Shown here: positions 7,508 to 16,424 of the stretch, one piece after another
How the letters are laid out: every line of letters starts with the position of its first letter
How positions within the stretch are numbered: the stretch's first letter is position 1
NCBI RefSeq assembly: GCF_004217615.1
Contig: NZ_SHLD01000001.1
Span: 682,001 to 746,000 of the forward strand
Source: Micromonospora kangleipakensis
GTDB lineage: Bacteria; Actinomycetota; Actinomycetes; Mycobacteriales; Micromonosporaceae
DNA length: 64,000 nucleotides
Direction of reading: 5' to 3'
Notes under the pieces: model-generated
Databases searched by the model: none
Seen by the model: only the letters and a program-made list of their open reading frames with translations
What the model was told of the DNA's origin: nothing
Translations under genes and position numbers: made by a program

Positions 7508-8185
7508 ATGAGGGAACGCCGGGTACTGGTGGTCGAGGACGAACGGACCATCGCCGAGTCGGTCGCCGCCCGCCTGCGGGCGGAGGGCTTCACGGTGGAC
7601 ATCGCCGGGGACGGCCCGAGCGCCGTCGACCGGTTCCGGGACGGGCAGCCCGATCTCGTCGTCCTCGACGTGATGCTGCCCGGCTTCGACGGGCTGGAGG
7701 TGTGCCGGCGGATCCAGGCCGACCGCCCGGTGCCGGTGCTGATGCTCACCGCCCGGGACGACGAGACCGACCTGCTGGTCGGGTTGGCGGTCGGTGCGGA
7801 CGACTACCTGACCAAGCCGTTCTCCATGCGCGAGCTGGCGGCCCGGGTGCACGTGCTGCTGCGCCGGGTGGAGCGGGCGGCGACCACCCCGCCGACCACC
7901 CTGCGGCTGGGCGACATCGAGATCAGCCCGGCGGAGCGGCGGGTGGTCAAGGACGCCGCCGAGGTGCATCTGACCCCCACCGAGTTCGACCTGCTGGTGC
8001 ACCTGGCCGGCCGGCCGCGGACGGTGCTGCCCCGAGAACGGCTGCTCGCCGACGTGTGGGGCTGGGCCGACGGTGCCGGCACCCGTACGGTCGACAGCCA
8101 CGTCAAGGCGCTGCGCCGCAAGCTCGGCGCGGACCTCATCCGGACGGTGCACGGCGTCGGGTACGCGCTGGAGGTGCCCGCGTGA
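7508..8185 (+). CDS. OmpR/PhoB-family response regulator
   Basis: 225 residues. Receiver domain 1-120 with acidic pair E10/D11, phospho-acceptor D54 in VVLDVMLPG, T81 and K103 in YLTKPF. A winged-helix DNA-binding domain follows (about 130-225, ending VRTVHGVGYALE). The ATG follows a TACAGT -10 and overlaps nothing upstream; the next gene, its kinase, overlaps by 4 bases. Signal unknown. The downstream DUF4173 membrane protein is in the same unit, as is often seen with this pair. Confidence 0.95.
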   Translation: MRERRVLVVEDERTIAESVAARLRAEGFTVDIAGDGPSAVDRFRDGQPDLVVLDVMLPGFDGLEVCRRIQADRPVPVLMLTARDDETDLLVGLAVGADDYLTKPFSMRELAARVHVLLRRVERAATTPPTTLRLGDIEISPAERRVVKDAAEVHLTPTEFDLLVHLAGRPRTVLPRERLLADVWGWADGAGTRTVDSHVKALRRKLGADLIRTVHGVGYALEVPA

Positions 8186-9243
8186 CCGGCCGCCTGGTGG
8201 ACTGGCTGAACCGCGTGCTGCCCCGACCGCTCGACCCGGTCCGCTCGATCAAGATGAAGCTCGGCGTCCTGCTGGTCGCCTCCTGGGCGGTCGCCGTCGG
8301 CTACTTCTGGTACGGCGTCGGCTGGCTCCCACCGGGCACGGCGCTGACCGCCATCGGCATCGCCCTGCTGACCGCCCAGGTGCTCGCCCACGGCATGACC
8401 TCCCCGCTGCGCGAGATGACCGCCGCCGCCGGGGCGATGGCCCGGGGCGACTACACCCGCCGGGTGCGGGCCACCTCCCGCGACGAGGTGGGCGAGCTGG
8501 CCCACGCGTTCAACAAGATGGCCGCCGACCTGGCCGCCGCCGACCAGCGCCGGCGCGAGCTGATCGCGAACGTCTCGCACGAGTTGCGTACGCCGATCAG
8601 CGCCCTCCAAGGCGTGTTGGAGAACCTGGTCGACGGGGTCGCCACCCCGGAGCCGCCGGCGCTGCGCGCCGCGCTCACCCAGACCGAACGGCTCGGGCAC
8701 CTCGTCGCCGACCTGCTCGACCTGTCCCGGCTCGACGCCGGCGTGGTGCCACTGCGCCGGGTCCGGGTGGATGTCGCCGACTTCCTCGACGAGGCGGTGG
8801 AGCACGCCGCCGCGACGGCCGCCGGCACCGGGCAGGACGTCCATTTCCGACTCCGGCCGCCGGCCGCCCCGCTGACCGTGCACGCCGACCCGTGGCGGCT
8901 GCACCAGGTCTTCGCCAATCTGCTCGACAACGCCGCCCGGCACAGCCCGCCCGGCGGGACCGTGCTCGTCGCCGCCGAGGAGCGGACGGGGCAGCTGCAC
9001 GTCGAGGTCAGCGACGAGGGCGAGGGCATCCCGGCGGCGGAACGCTCCCGGGTGTTCGAACGGTTCACCCGGGGCGAGCGGGCCGCCGGCGGCGGCACCG
9101 GGCTGGGCCTGGCCATCGCCCGCTGGGTGGTCGAACTGCACGGCGGCTCCATCCGGGTGGCCGACCCGCCCGGCACTCGCCCCGGCTGCCGGATCGAAGT
9201 CACCCTGCCACGTACCGAACCCGTCCGAGAAGAGGCCGCATGA
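8182..9243 (+). CDS. Sensor histidine kinase
   Basis: 353 residues, GTG start overlapping the regulator stop (GTGA). Two membrane helices (about 27-45 and 52-70) separated by a very short loop imply little extracellular sensing. HAMP domain about 70-122, HisKA with phospho-acceptor H133 in NVSHELRTP, then HATPase_c with N box (NLLDNAARHS), DEGEGIP G1 box and GTGLGLAI. It is the cognate partner of the upstream regulator. The stop overlaps the DUF4173 start (ATGA). Confidence 0.95.
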   Translation: MTGRLVDWLNRVLPRPLDPVRSIKMKLGVLLVASWAVAVGYFWYGVGWLPPGTALTAIGIALLTAQVLAHGMTSPLREMTAAAGAMARGDYTRRVRATSRDEVGELAHAFNKMAADLAAADQRRRELIANVSHELRTPISALQGVLENLVDGVATPEPPALRAALTQTERLGHLVADLLDLSRLDAGVVPLRRVRVDVADFLDEAVEHAAATAAGTGQDVHFRLRPPAAPLTVHADPWRLHQVFANLLDNAARHSPPGGTVLVAAEERTGQLHVEVSDEGEGIPAAERSRVFERFTRGERAAGGGTGLGLAIARWVVELHGGSIRVADPPGTRPGCRIEVTLPRTEPVREEAA

Positions 9244-10928
9244 CCACCGCACCCCCGCCGCGACCGCCCGTGGACCCCCGACTGGCGCTGCCCCGCCCGG
9301 CGGGCCTGCGCTCGCAGCTCACCACGCCGCCCGCGACGGTCGGCCCGGTGCCGCAGCCGTCCGCGTGGGAGCGGCGCTGGCCGGGAGCCACCGGAGCGGC
9401 CCGGCCGGTGGTGCTCGGGGCGGTGGCGGTGGCCGCCGGGGTGAGCGCGTCCGTGGTACCGCTGGACCGGCCCGGCCTGGGTTGGCTGGTGGCCACCGTC
9501 GCCGGGGCCGCCGCCCTCGGCACGGCAGCCGTGACCCGGCCCCGGCCGGCAGTCGCCGGGCCACAGTCGCCGCCAGCGGCCGGTGCGGCCGGATCGCCGC
9601 GGGTCCGCGGATCCGAGGAGAGCAGCACCACCGCGGGGGCCGGCGCGGCCGCCCGTCCCGACGCCACGGGGGCGCCGGGACGGGCGGCCCGGCTGGTCTG
9701 GGCGGTCGCCACCGTCGCCCTGGTCGGGGTCGGCACGGTACGCGCCGCCGGCTGGCTCTTCGCGATCTGCCTGCTGGCCGCGCTCGGCACCGCCTCGCTC
9801 ACCGTGGCGGGCGGGCGTACGCCGCTGGGCCTGCTGACCGCCGGGGTACTGCCGCCGATCGCCAGCCTGCGGGCACTGCCCTGGGCGGCCCGGGGGTTGC
9901 CCCGGGCCCGGCCGGGCGGCCCGGGCGTCGGGCGGAGCCTGGCCAGCATCGGGATCACCGTCGCGCTGCTCCTGCTGTTCGGGCTGCTCTTCTCCTCGGC
10001 CGACGCGGTCTTCGCCGACCTGGTGGCCCAGGCGCTGCCGGACGTCTCGACCCCGGGGGTGTTCGGCTGGGTGTTCCGCCTCCTGCTGGTGGGCGCGGTG
10101 CTGCTCGGTGGGGCGTACCTGCTGGCCGCGCCGCCCGATCTGGAGCTGCGGGTCGGGCCGGCCCGGGCGGTCCGCCTGCTGGAGTGGGTGCTGCCGCTGG
10201 CCCTGCTCGACGCGCTCTTCGCGGCGTTCGTCCTGGTGCAGCTCGCCGTGCTGTTCGGCGGTTCCGCCCACGTGCTGCGCACGGCCGGGCTGACCTACGC
10301 CGAGTACGCCCGGGGCGGCTTCTGGCAACTGCTCGCGGTCTCCGCGCTGACCCTCCTGGTGATCGCCGGCGCGATGCGCTGGGCGCCCCGGCGTACCCGG
10401 GCGGACCGGGTGCTGATCCGGCTGCTGGTCGGCGGGCTGACCGCACTGAGCCTGGTGGTCGTGGCGTCGGCGCTGTACCGGATGCGGGTCTACACCGACG
10501 CGTACGGGGCGACCCGGCTGCGCCTGGTGGTGGCGACCGCGGAGCTCTGGCTCGGGCTGCTCTTCGTGCTGGTCGGAGTGGCCACGGTCCGGCTCCGGAG
10601 CGGGTGGCTGCCCCGGCTGGCGCTGGGCGCGGCCGTGGTCGCCCTGCTCGGGCTCGCGGTGGTCAACCCGGACCGGCTGATCGCGGACTGGAACGTCGAC
10701 CGGTGGCAGCGCATCGACCGGCTGGACGTTGCCTACCTGTCCGGGCTCTCGGCGGATGCCGTACCGGCGCTGGACCGGCTGCCCGAGCCGATGCGCTCCT
10801 GCGCGCTGCGGGAGATCGCCGCGCAGCTCCCCGAGGACGGATGGCGGGCCGCGAACGTGGGCCGGACGCAGGCCCGCGCGGTGCTCGGCCCGGATCTGGC
10901 CGAGACCGGCGCGACGGCATGCCCTTGA
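9240..10928 (+). CDS. DUF4173-family multi-spanning membrane protein
   Basis: 562 residues with roughly ten or eleven transmembrane helices from residue 60 on and a disordered Pro/Ala-rich N-terminus and loop (about 100-150). The YRMRVYTDAYGATRLRL and NPDRLIADWNVDRW segments are typical of DUF4173/DUF4153-like membrane proteins. Function unknown. It is translationally coupled to the kinase (ATGA), so it may be the target or an accessory of the two-component system. Confidence 0.82.
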   Translation: MTTAPPPRPPVDPRLALPRPAGLRSQLTTPPATVGPVPQPSAWERRWPGATGAARPVVLGAVAVAAGVSASVVPLDRPGLGWLVATVAGAAALGTAAVTRPRPAVAGPQSPPAAGAAGSPRVRGSEESSTTAGAGAAARPDATGAPGRAARLVWAVATVALVGVGTVRAAGWLFAICLLAALGTASLTVAGGRTPLGLLTAGVLPPIASLRALPWAARGLPRARPGGPGVGRSLASIGITVALLLLFGLLFSSADAVFADLVAQALPDVSTPGVFGWVFRLLLVGAVLLGGAYLLAAPPDLELRVGPARAVRLLEWVLPLALLDALFAAFVLVQLAVLFGGSAHVLRTAGLTYAEYARGGFWQLLAVSALTLLVIAGAMRWAPRRTRADRVLIRLLVGGLTALSLVVVASALYRMRVYTDAYGATRLRLVVATAELWLGLLFVLVGVATVRLRSGWLPRLALGAAVVALLGLAVVNPDRLIADWNVDRWQRIDRLDVAYLSGLSADAVPALDRLPEPMRSCALREIAAQLPEDGWRAANVGRTQARAVLGPDLAETGATACP

Positions 10929-10952
10929 CATTCCCACTGAGCAGGCAAGACT
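10925..10952 (+). promoter_or_regulatory. Putative promoter TTGACA-16-AAGACT
   Basis: TTGACA (10925-10930) overlaps the DUF4173 stop. AAGACT (10947-10952) lies 16 bases further and 7 bases before the next ATG. It suggests that the symporter pair can be transcribed separately from the two-component operon. Confidence 0.4.
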
Positions 10953-10959
10953 GCCGAGG

Positions 10960-11406
10960 ATGACCGGCCCGGCGAAGCAAGACGGCCCGGGGCGACCCGC
11001 CGAGGCCGTCCCGGTGCCGGCCCCGCGCGCCGCCGAGCCGCCCCGGCGGGCCCGGATCGTGCTGGCCGAGGTGTCCCGCCGGGACGACCGGTCCGGGCGG
11101 ACCCGCGCCGAGCTGGCGGAGCAGACCCGGGTCGGTGAGGCGCTGGTCCGGGGCCTGGTCCAGGCCCAGCTCGCGCTGGCCCTGCGGCTGAGCCTGGTGG
11201 TGCTGATCGCCCTCGGCGGGCTGCCCTGGCTCTTCGCCATCGCGCCCTCGGTCGGCCGGATCACGCTGCTCGGGGTCAACCTGCCGTGGCTGCTGCTCGG
11301 GGTGGCCTCGTTCCCGTTCCTGATCGGCGTCGGCTGGGCCTACGTGCGGCTGGCCGAGCGGAACGAGCAGGACTTCACCGATCTGGTCCAGCGGCCGGAG
11401 CGCTGA
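10960..11406 (+). CDS. Small two-helix membrane protein paired with a symporter (DUF485-like)
   Basis: 148 residues. A disordered Pro/Arg-rich N-terminus is followed by two transmembrane helices (about 85-105 and 113-135) and an acidic C-terminus (ERNEQDFTDLVQ). The layout, and the position one base before a solute:sodium symporter, match the DUF485 proteins that accompany ActP-type acetate symporters. Sequence match to DUF485 itself is weak. ATG 10960 is chosen for its promoter spacing; upstream in-frame codons lie inside the DUF4173 gene. Confidence 0.65.
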   Translation: MTGPAKQDGPGRPAEAVPVPAPRAAEPPRRARIVLAEVSRRDDRSGRTRAELAEQTRVGEALVRGLVQAQLALALRLSLVVLIALGGLPWLFAIAPSVGRITLLGVNLPWLLLGVASFPFLIGVGWAYVRLAERNEQDFTDLVQRPER

Positions 11407-11407
11407 G

Positions 11408-13048
11408 GTGGGTAACGGCTTCGTCGTCCCGGCGATCGTGGCGGTCACCCTGGTCACCGTCGGGATCGGCTTCTACGGGCTGCGGCTGGCCCGGACCACC
11501 TCCGACTTCCTGGTCGCCTCCCGGGCGATCAGCCCGACCTGGAACGCCGCCGCGATCGGCGGGGAATACCTCTCCGCGGCGAGCTTCCTGGGCGTGGCGG
11601 GGCTGATCCTCAAATACGGCGTCGACGTGCTCTGGTACCCGGTGGGTTTCGCCGCCGGCTACCTGGCGTTGCTGCTCTTCGTGGCCGCACCGCTGCGCCG
11701 TTCGGGGGCGTTCACCCTGCCGGACTTCTGCGAGCTGCGGCTCGGGTCGCGGCGGCTGCGGAAACTGGCCACCGTCTTCGTGATCTTCATCGGCTGGCTC
11801 TACCTGGTGCCGCAGTTGCAGGGCGCCGGGCTGACCCTGGCCACGGTGGCCGGCTCGCCGTACCCGGTGGGGGCGCTGCTGGTCGCGGTGGTGGTCACCG
11901 CGAACGTGGCGCTCGGCGGGATGCGGGCAATCACCTTCGTCCAGGCTTTCCAGTACTGGCTGAAGCTGACCGCGCTGGCCGTACCGGCGATCTTCCTGGC
12001 GTTGCAGTGGCAGGCCGACGCCCGCCCGGCGGTGGCCCCGCCCGACGGGCCGGCGTTCCGGACCGCGACCACCGTCGTGGTCGAGCACCGCGCGACCCTC
12101 ACCCTCCCCGACGGCGACGTCCGGGAGGTACGCCCCGGCGACCGCCTCGACTTCGCGGCCGGCGACCCGGTGCCGGAGGTCTCCGGCACGGCCACCCGGG
12201 CGACCGACTGGCTGCTGCCGGACACCGCCGGGGACGACGACCGGGGGCTGTTCGCGACGTACTCGCTGATCCTGGCCACCTTCCTCGGCACCATGGGGCT
12301 GCCGCACGTCCTGGTGCGCTTCTACACCAACCCGGACGGCGCGGCTGCCCGCCGCACCACGCTGGTGGTGCTCGCCCTGGTCGGCGTCTTCTACCTGCTG
12401 CCCACGATCTACGGCGTGCTGGGTCGGATCTACACGCCGCAGCTGCTGCTCACCGGCCAGACCGACGCGGTGGTGGTGCTGCTGCCCGGGGCGGCGCTCG
12501 GCGACGGCCTGACCGGGCGGCTGCTCGCCGCGCTGGTCGCCGCCGGGGCGTTCGCGGCCTTCCTCTCCACCTCATCCGGGCTGCTCACCAGCGTCGCCGG
12601 GGTGATCTCCACGGACGTGCTCGGGCGCGGCTCGGTACGCGGCTTCCGGCTGGCCACGGTGATCGCCGGCGGGGTGCCGGCGGTACTCGCGCTGAACGTC
12701 TCCGGGCTGGACGTCTCCCAGGTGGTCGGGCTGGCCTTCGCGGTCGCCGCGTCGAGCTTCTGCCCGCTGCTGGTGCTGGGCATCTGGTGGCGGGGGCTGA
12801 CCGACCTGGGCGCGGCGGCCGGGGTGCTGGTCGGCGGCGGCGCGGCGATCGGCGCCGTGCTGCTCACGGTGCTCGGCCCGCCGCTGAGCGGCTGGCCGGC
12901 CACACTGACCACCCAGCCGGCGGCGTGGACCGTGCCGCTGGCGTTCACCGTGATGGTGGCGGTGTCCCTCGCCACCCGCCGCCGGCTCCCCCCCGATGTC
13001 GGCGCGACCATGCTGCGCCTGCACGCCCCCGAAGCGCTGCGCCTCTGA
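11408..13048 (+). CDS. Solute:sodium symporter (SSS family, acetate-permease-like)
   Basis: 546 residues, about 13 transmembrane helices. Family signatures include ASRAISPTWNAAAIGGEYLSAASFLG and ATFLGTMGLPHVLVRFYTNP, both close to ActP/MctC cation:acetate or pyruvate symporters. An extra hydrophilic insert of about 70 residues (about 200-275, with a small beta-rich module) interrupts the region between helices 6 and 7; the second copy at 19981 has a different insert. GTG start one base after the preceding stop. Substrate is inferred as a short-chain carboxylate. Confidence 0.85.
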   Translation: MGNGFVVPAIVAVTLVTVGIGFYGLRLARTTSDFLVASRAISPTWNAAAIGGEYLSAASFLGVAGLILKYGVDVLWYPVGFAAGYLALLLFVAAPLRRSGAFTLPDFCELRLGSRRLRKLATVFVIFIGWLYLVPQLQGAGLTLATVAGSPYPVGALLVAVVVTANVALGGMRAITFVQAFQYWLKLTALAVPAIFLALQWQADARPAVAPPDGPAFRTATTVVVEHRATLTLPDGDVREVRPGDRLDFAAGDPVPEVSGTATRATDWLLPDTAGDDDRGLFATYSLILATFLGTMGLPHVLVRFYTNPDGAAARRTTLVVLALVGVFYLLPTIYGVLGRIYTPQLLLTGQTDAVVVLLPGAALGDGLTGRLLAALVAAGAFAAFLSTSSGLLTSVAGVISTDVLGRGSVRGFRLATVIAGGVPAVLALNVSGLDVSQVVGLAFAVAASSFCPLLVLGIWWRGLTDLGAAAGVLVGGGAAIGAVLLTVLGPPLSGWPATLTTQPAAWTVPLAFTVMVAVSLATRRRLPPDVGATMLRLHAPEALRL

Positions 13049-13082
13049 GCTGGGGCGCCTCCGGTGGGGCAGGGCCGACACC

Positions 13083-13320
13083 TCACCCGATGGTGTCGAC
13101 CCGCCGACCCTCCCGGATCAGGTCGCGGCCGGCCAGCTCGTTCTCCTCGCGCCAGGCCTGGATCCGCTGCGGGCGTACCCGGAAGTAGCGGTATCGGCCG
13201 GTGAGCCGGCGCGGATCGAAGCCGGTCTTCGCGGCGAACGCGTCGCCCACCCCGTCGGGGAGTTCTCCAGCCGATGCAGGGTGTCCTTCCAGCGCTGCTG
13301 ATGTGGGCGGGGCGGCGGGG
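13083..13320 (-). pseudogene. C-terminal remnant of a pyridoxamine-phosphate-oxidase-fold protein
   Basis: The minus-strand frame ending at TGA 13083-13085 encodes DAFAAKTGFDPRRL and FRVRPQRIQAWREENEL, then GRDLIREGRRV. From memory this is the C-terminal end of PPOX-fold flavin/F420 proteins of actinomycetes. The frame is open back to about 13345 but has no start codon or N-terminal FMN/F420 barrel, so the gene appears truncated. An overlapping 68-codon frame (13118-13324) with ATG is out of frame with this tail, which could also reflect a frameshift. Confidence 0.5.
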
Positions 13321-13363
13321 TCATCGGGGATCCTCCTCGGGCGTCAGGGCCGTCGTGATCCTC

Positions 13364-13411
13364 CCGGATCTCGTCGGGCGCCGGGGGGCGGTGACGCCCG
13401 ACGAGATCCGG
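13364..13411 (-). terminator. Perfect 17-bp hairpin after the VOC gene
   Basis: Left arm 13364-13380 and right arm 13395-13411 are perfectly complementary over 17 bases with a 14-base loop. It lies 6 bases beyond the VOC stop codon. There is no T tract, as is common in high-GC actinomycetes. Confidence 0.75.
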
Positions 13412-13417
13412 TCTCCG

Positions 13418-13762
13418 TCAGGGCGCCTGGATCAGGCCGACCACGTTGCCGTCCGCGTCGCGTACGGAGGCGATCAGCTTGCCGCCGCCGACGTCCTTGA
13501 TCGTCTGCACCTTCTCCGCCCCGGCATCGAGGAGCTCCTTCAGGCTCCCCTCGATGTCGTCCACGTGCCAGTACGCCACCGGCCCGGTCATGCCCTGGCC
13601 GTAGCCGTTCGGGTCCAGGCCGACGTCCTGCCCGGCCAGGGCGAACCCGACGTAGTACGGCTCGTCCACGACCGGCTCGACGCCCAGCAGCCGGCCGTAC
13701 AGCGCCTTCGCCCGCTCCAGGTCGCGGACCGGGTAGATGATGGTCTTCATGCCTGACGTCAC
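13418..13762 (-). CDS. VOC (glyoxalase/bleomycin-resistance) superfamily protein
   Basis: 114 residues from GTG 13762, which has GGAGGAG 6-8 bases upstream; ATG 13750 is an internal alternative. A single pair of beta-alpha-beta-beta-beta modules: IIYPVRDLERAKALYGRLLG at the start and DGNVVGLIQ at the end, with a central YWHVDDIEGSLKELLDAG. Small VOC proteins bind a metal and act as lyases, dioxygenases or resistance proteins; substrate unknown here. Confidence 0.85.
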   Translation of the reverse strand: MTSGMKTIIYPVRDLERAKALYGRLLGVEPVVDEPYYVGFALAGQDVGLDPNGYGQGMTGPVAYWHVDDIEGSLKELLDAGAEKVQTIKDVGGGKLIASVRDADGNVVGLIQAP

Positions 13763-13845
13763 GCGTCGCTCCTCCACTCGAGGTGTCACCTCGGACCGCT
13801 CCGGTCCTTCACAGTGCTGAAGGACGGCGGGGAGGAAAGGTAACG

Positions 13846-13971
13846 GTGGACGAGCAGAACTGGCTCGCGGAGCGGTTTGAGGAACACACCCGGGCCGCAG
13901 CCGATCTCCTGCCCGGGAAGGAGATCGAGGTCGTCCCCTGGCGGGAGAGATCGCTGGCGTCGGCCGACTAA
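13846..13971 (+). pseudogene. 41-codon frame resembling the start of an ECF sigma factor
   Basis: GTG at 13846 follows a strong GGAGGAAAGG. The product begins VDEQNWLAERFEEHTR, which resembles the first residues of SigJ/ECF41 sigma factors (typically ..WLAERFEEHR..LRAVAYRMLG). Directly after this the sequence changes to an unrelated short tail (LLPGKEIEVVPWRERS) and stops. No sigma-2 or sigma-4 region follows. It looks like an internally deleted relic that kept its ribosome site; translation of a 41-aa peptide is possible. The match is from memory. Confidence 0.4.
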
Positions 13972-13974
13972 CGT
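13969..13974 (+). promoter_or_regulatory. -10 element TAACGT, leaderless promoter
   Basis: TAACGT sits 6 bases before the ATG of the ABC ATPase gene and contains the stop codon of the preceding short frame. No Shine-Dalgarno precedes the ATG. Confidence 0.55.
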
Positions 13975-13980
13975 CGGGAC

Positions 13981-14745
13981 ATGACCCAAGAGCACCCCGC
14001 GCTCGCGTTGCGCGGCCTGGCCAAGCAGTTCGACACCAAGGTGGCGGTCGCCGGGGTCGACCTGGACGTTCCGGCCGGCTCCTTCTACGGGCTGCTCGGC
14101 CCGAACGGCGCGGGCAAGACCACGACCCTCTCCATGGCCGTCGGACTGCTGCGGCCCGACGCCGGCCAGGCCCGGGTGCTCGGGTACGACGTCTGGGCCG
14201 ACCCGGTCCGCGCCAAGAGCCTGCTCGGCGTGATGCCGGACGGCGTACGGCTCTTCGACCGGCTCAGCGGGGCGGAGCTGCTGGCGTACCACGGTCTGCT
14301 GCGCGGCATGGACCCGGCGGTGGTCGAGCAGCGGGCGGCGGAGCTGCTGGACGTGCTGGCGCTCACCGACGCCGGCCGGACCCTGGTGGTGGACTACTCG
14401 GCCGGCATGAAGAAGAAGATCGGCCTGGCCTGCGCGCTGCTGCACGGCCCCCGGCTGCTGGTGCTGGACGAGCCGTTCGAGGCGGTCGACCCGGTGTCGG
14501 CCGCGCTGATCCGCGACATCCTGCACCGGTACGTCACCGGCGGCGGCACGGTGGTCTTCTCCAGCCACGTGATGGAGGTCGTCGAGCGGCTCTGCTCGCA
14601 CGTGGCGATCCTCGCCGACGGGACCATCAAGCGGGTCGGCACGCTCGACCAGGTGCGCGGGGACCGGTCCCTGGAGGAGGCCTTCGTCGAGGTGGTCGGC
14701 GGGCGGACCGCGACGGGCGAGGAGCTGTCGTGGCTGTCCCGGTGA
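13981..14745 (+). CDS. ABC transporter ATP-binding protein
   Basis: 254 residues. Walker A GPNGAGKTT at 40-48, Q-loop region replaced by GVMPDGVRLFD, signature YSAGMKKK (139-146, a variant of LSGGQ seen in ABC-2 exporters), Walker B LLVLDEP (159-165), H-loop SSHVMEV. The DrrA/CcmA-like layout plus the fused-type permease next door indicates an exporter; the substrate is unknown. Its 3' end overlaps the permease by 16 bases. Confidence 0.92.
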   Translation: MTQEHPALALRGLAKQFDTKVAVAGVDLDVPAGSFYGLLGPNGAGKTTTLSMAVGLLRPDAGQARVLGYDVWADPVRAKSLLGVMPDGVRLFDRLSGAELLAYHGLLRGMDPAVVEQRAAELLDVLALTDAGRTLVVDYSAGMKKKIGLACALLHGPRLLVLDEPFEAVDPVSAALIRDILHRYVTGGGTVVFSSHVMEVVERLCSHVAILADGTIKRVGTLDQVRGDRSLEEAFVEVVGGRTATGEELSWLSR

Positions 14746-16424
14746 CCGCGCCGGCCGGGCCGGCCCGGCGGGTCTCCGCCGGGCACTTCGTCCGGCTGAA
14801 GCTGCGGGTGCTCGGCAACAACTTCCGCGGCCAGGGTTGGCGGATCGCGCTCTTCGTGGTCGGCGTGCTGGGCGGGCTCTGGTTCGCCGCCGGCGGCTTC
14901 TTCGCGCTGGCGGCGCCCGGCCTGGCCGGCGAGCCCCGGTACGCGCTGCTGACCGCCGCCTTCGGCGGGGGCCTGCTGGTGCTCGGCTGGCTGCTGCTGC
15001 CGCTGGTCTTCTTCGGCGTGGACGAGACGCTCGACCCGGCCCGGTTCGCGCTGCTGCCGCTGAGCCGCCGCACCCTGGTCACCGGCTTGTTCGCGGCCGC
15101 CCTGGTCAGCGTGCCGGTGCTCGCGATGCTGGTGGCGGTGTCCGGGCTGGTGGTCACCGCCGGCGCGTTGGGCGGCTGGTCGGCCGGCCTGGTCGCGGTC
15201 GTCGGGGCGGCCGCCGGGCTGCTGCTCTGCGTGGCGGCGGCCCGCGCGGTGACCAGCGCCTTCGCCACCATGCTCCGCTCCCGCCGGGTCCGCGACCTGG
15301 CGGCCGTGCTGCTGGCGGTGGTCGCGGCCCTGCTCGGGCCGTTGCAGATCCTGGTGCTGGCGGCGGTCCGCCAGGCCGACTGGGACCGGCTGACCGGGGT
15401 GGCCCGGGTGATCGGCTGGACCCCGTTCGGGGCGCCGTGGACCGCCGGCATCGACGTGGCCGAGGGGCGGGTGTGGGCCGGCCCGGTCAAGCTGCTGATC
15501 ACCGCGCTGACCATCGGCGCGCTGCTGCTGTGGTGGTCCCGGTCGCTGGAGTCGGCGATGGTCGGTACGGTCAGCGCCGGCCCGGCCCGGGACCGGCGGG
15601 GCCCGGCCGGCGGGGCGGTCGCCCAGCTCTTCCCCCGCGCCGTCGGCTGGGCCCGGCGGGACCGGTTCGGCGCGCTGGTCGCCCGGGAGTGCCGCTACTG
15701 GTGGCGGGACGCCCGGCGGCGCGCCAACCTGATCACCATCGCGGTGGTCGGCGTCTTCGTGCCGGTGATGGTCAACCTGGGCGGCTCCCGGCTCGCCACC
15801 GAAGGCGGGCAGGCGTTCGGCGAGGCCACCGCCGACTCCTCGCCGTTCCTGGTCAGCCTCTCGATGCTCTTCGTCGGGGTGCTCGCCTCGCTGACCCTGG
15901 CCAACCAGTTCGGCTTCGACGGCAGCGCGTACGCGGCGAACGTGGTGGCCGGCGTACCCGGGCGGCTGGAGCTGCGGGCCCGGATGACCGCGTTCTCGCT
16001 CTACGTGGTGCCCATCCTGGGCGTGGTCGCGGTCGTCCTCGCCACGCTGCTCGGACACCCGGCCTGGCTGGGCGTGATGGCCGGCGCGTTGCTCGCCGCG
16101 TACGGCAGCGGACTGGCGATCAACGCGTTCATCTCGGTGCTCGGCGCGTACGCGCTGCCGGAGACGAGCAACCCGTTCGCGATGAACACCGGCACCGGGT
16201 TGGCGAAGAGCTTCCTCGCACTGCTGTCCATGGTCGCCTCGGCGGTGGCGGCAGTGCCGATGGTGGTGGCCGCGGCGCTGCTCGGCGACCTGTGGCTCTG
16301 GCTGGCCCTGCCGGTCGGCCTGGCGTATGGGCTGGGCGCGGCGCTGCTCGGCTCGTACCTGGCCGGTGACGTGCTGGACCGCCGCCAGCCGGAGCTGCTG
16401 GCCGCCGTCACCCCGCGCCGCTGA
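14730..16424 (+). CDS. ABC-2-type transporter permease
   Basis: 564 residues, about 12-14 transmembrane helices in two clusters separated by a cytoplasmic segment near residues 275-330 (RDRRGPAGGAV...RDRFGALVARECRYWWRD). GTG 14730 has GAGGAG five bases upstream; another GTG at 14742 overlaps the ATPase stop (GTGA) and is equally possible. With the ATPase it forms a two-gene exporter, translationally coupled to the downstream SRPBCC gene. Confidence 0.85.
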   Translation: MAVPVTAPAGPARRVSAGHFVRLKLRVLGNNFRGQGWRIALFVVGVLGGLWFAAGGFFALAAPGLAGEPRYALLTAAFGGGLLVLGWLLLPLVFFGVDETLDPARFALLPLSRRTLVTGLFAAALVSVPVLAMLVAVSGLVVTAGALGGWSAGLVAVVGAAAGLLLCVAAARAVTSAFATMLRSRRVRDLAAVLLAVVAALLGPLQILVLAAVRQADWDRLTGVARVIGWTPFGAPWTAGIDVAEGRVWAGPVKLLITALTIGALLLWWSRSLESAMVGTVSAGPARDRRGPAGGAVAQLFPRAVGWARRDRFGALVARECRYWWRDARRRANLITIAVVGVFVPVMVNLGGSRLATEGGQAFGEATADSSPFLVSLSMLFVGVLASLTLANQFGFDGSAYAANVVAGVPGRLELRARMTAFSLYVVPILGVVAVVLATLLGHPAWLGVMAGALLAAYGSGLAINAFISVLGAYALPETSNPFAMNTGTGLAKSFLALLSMVASAVAAVPMVVAAALLGDLWLWLALPVGLAYGLGAALLGSYLAGDVLDRRQPELLAAVTPRR

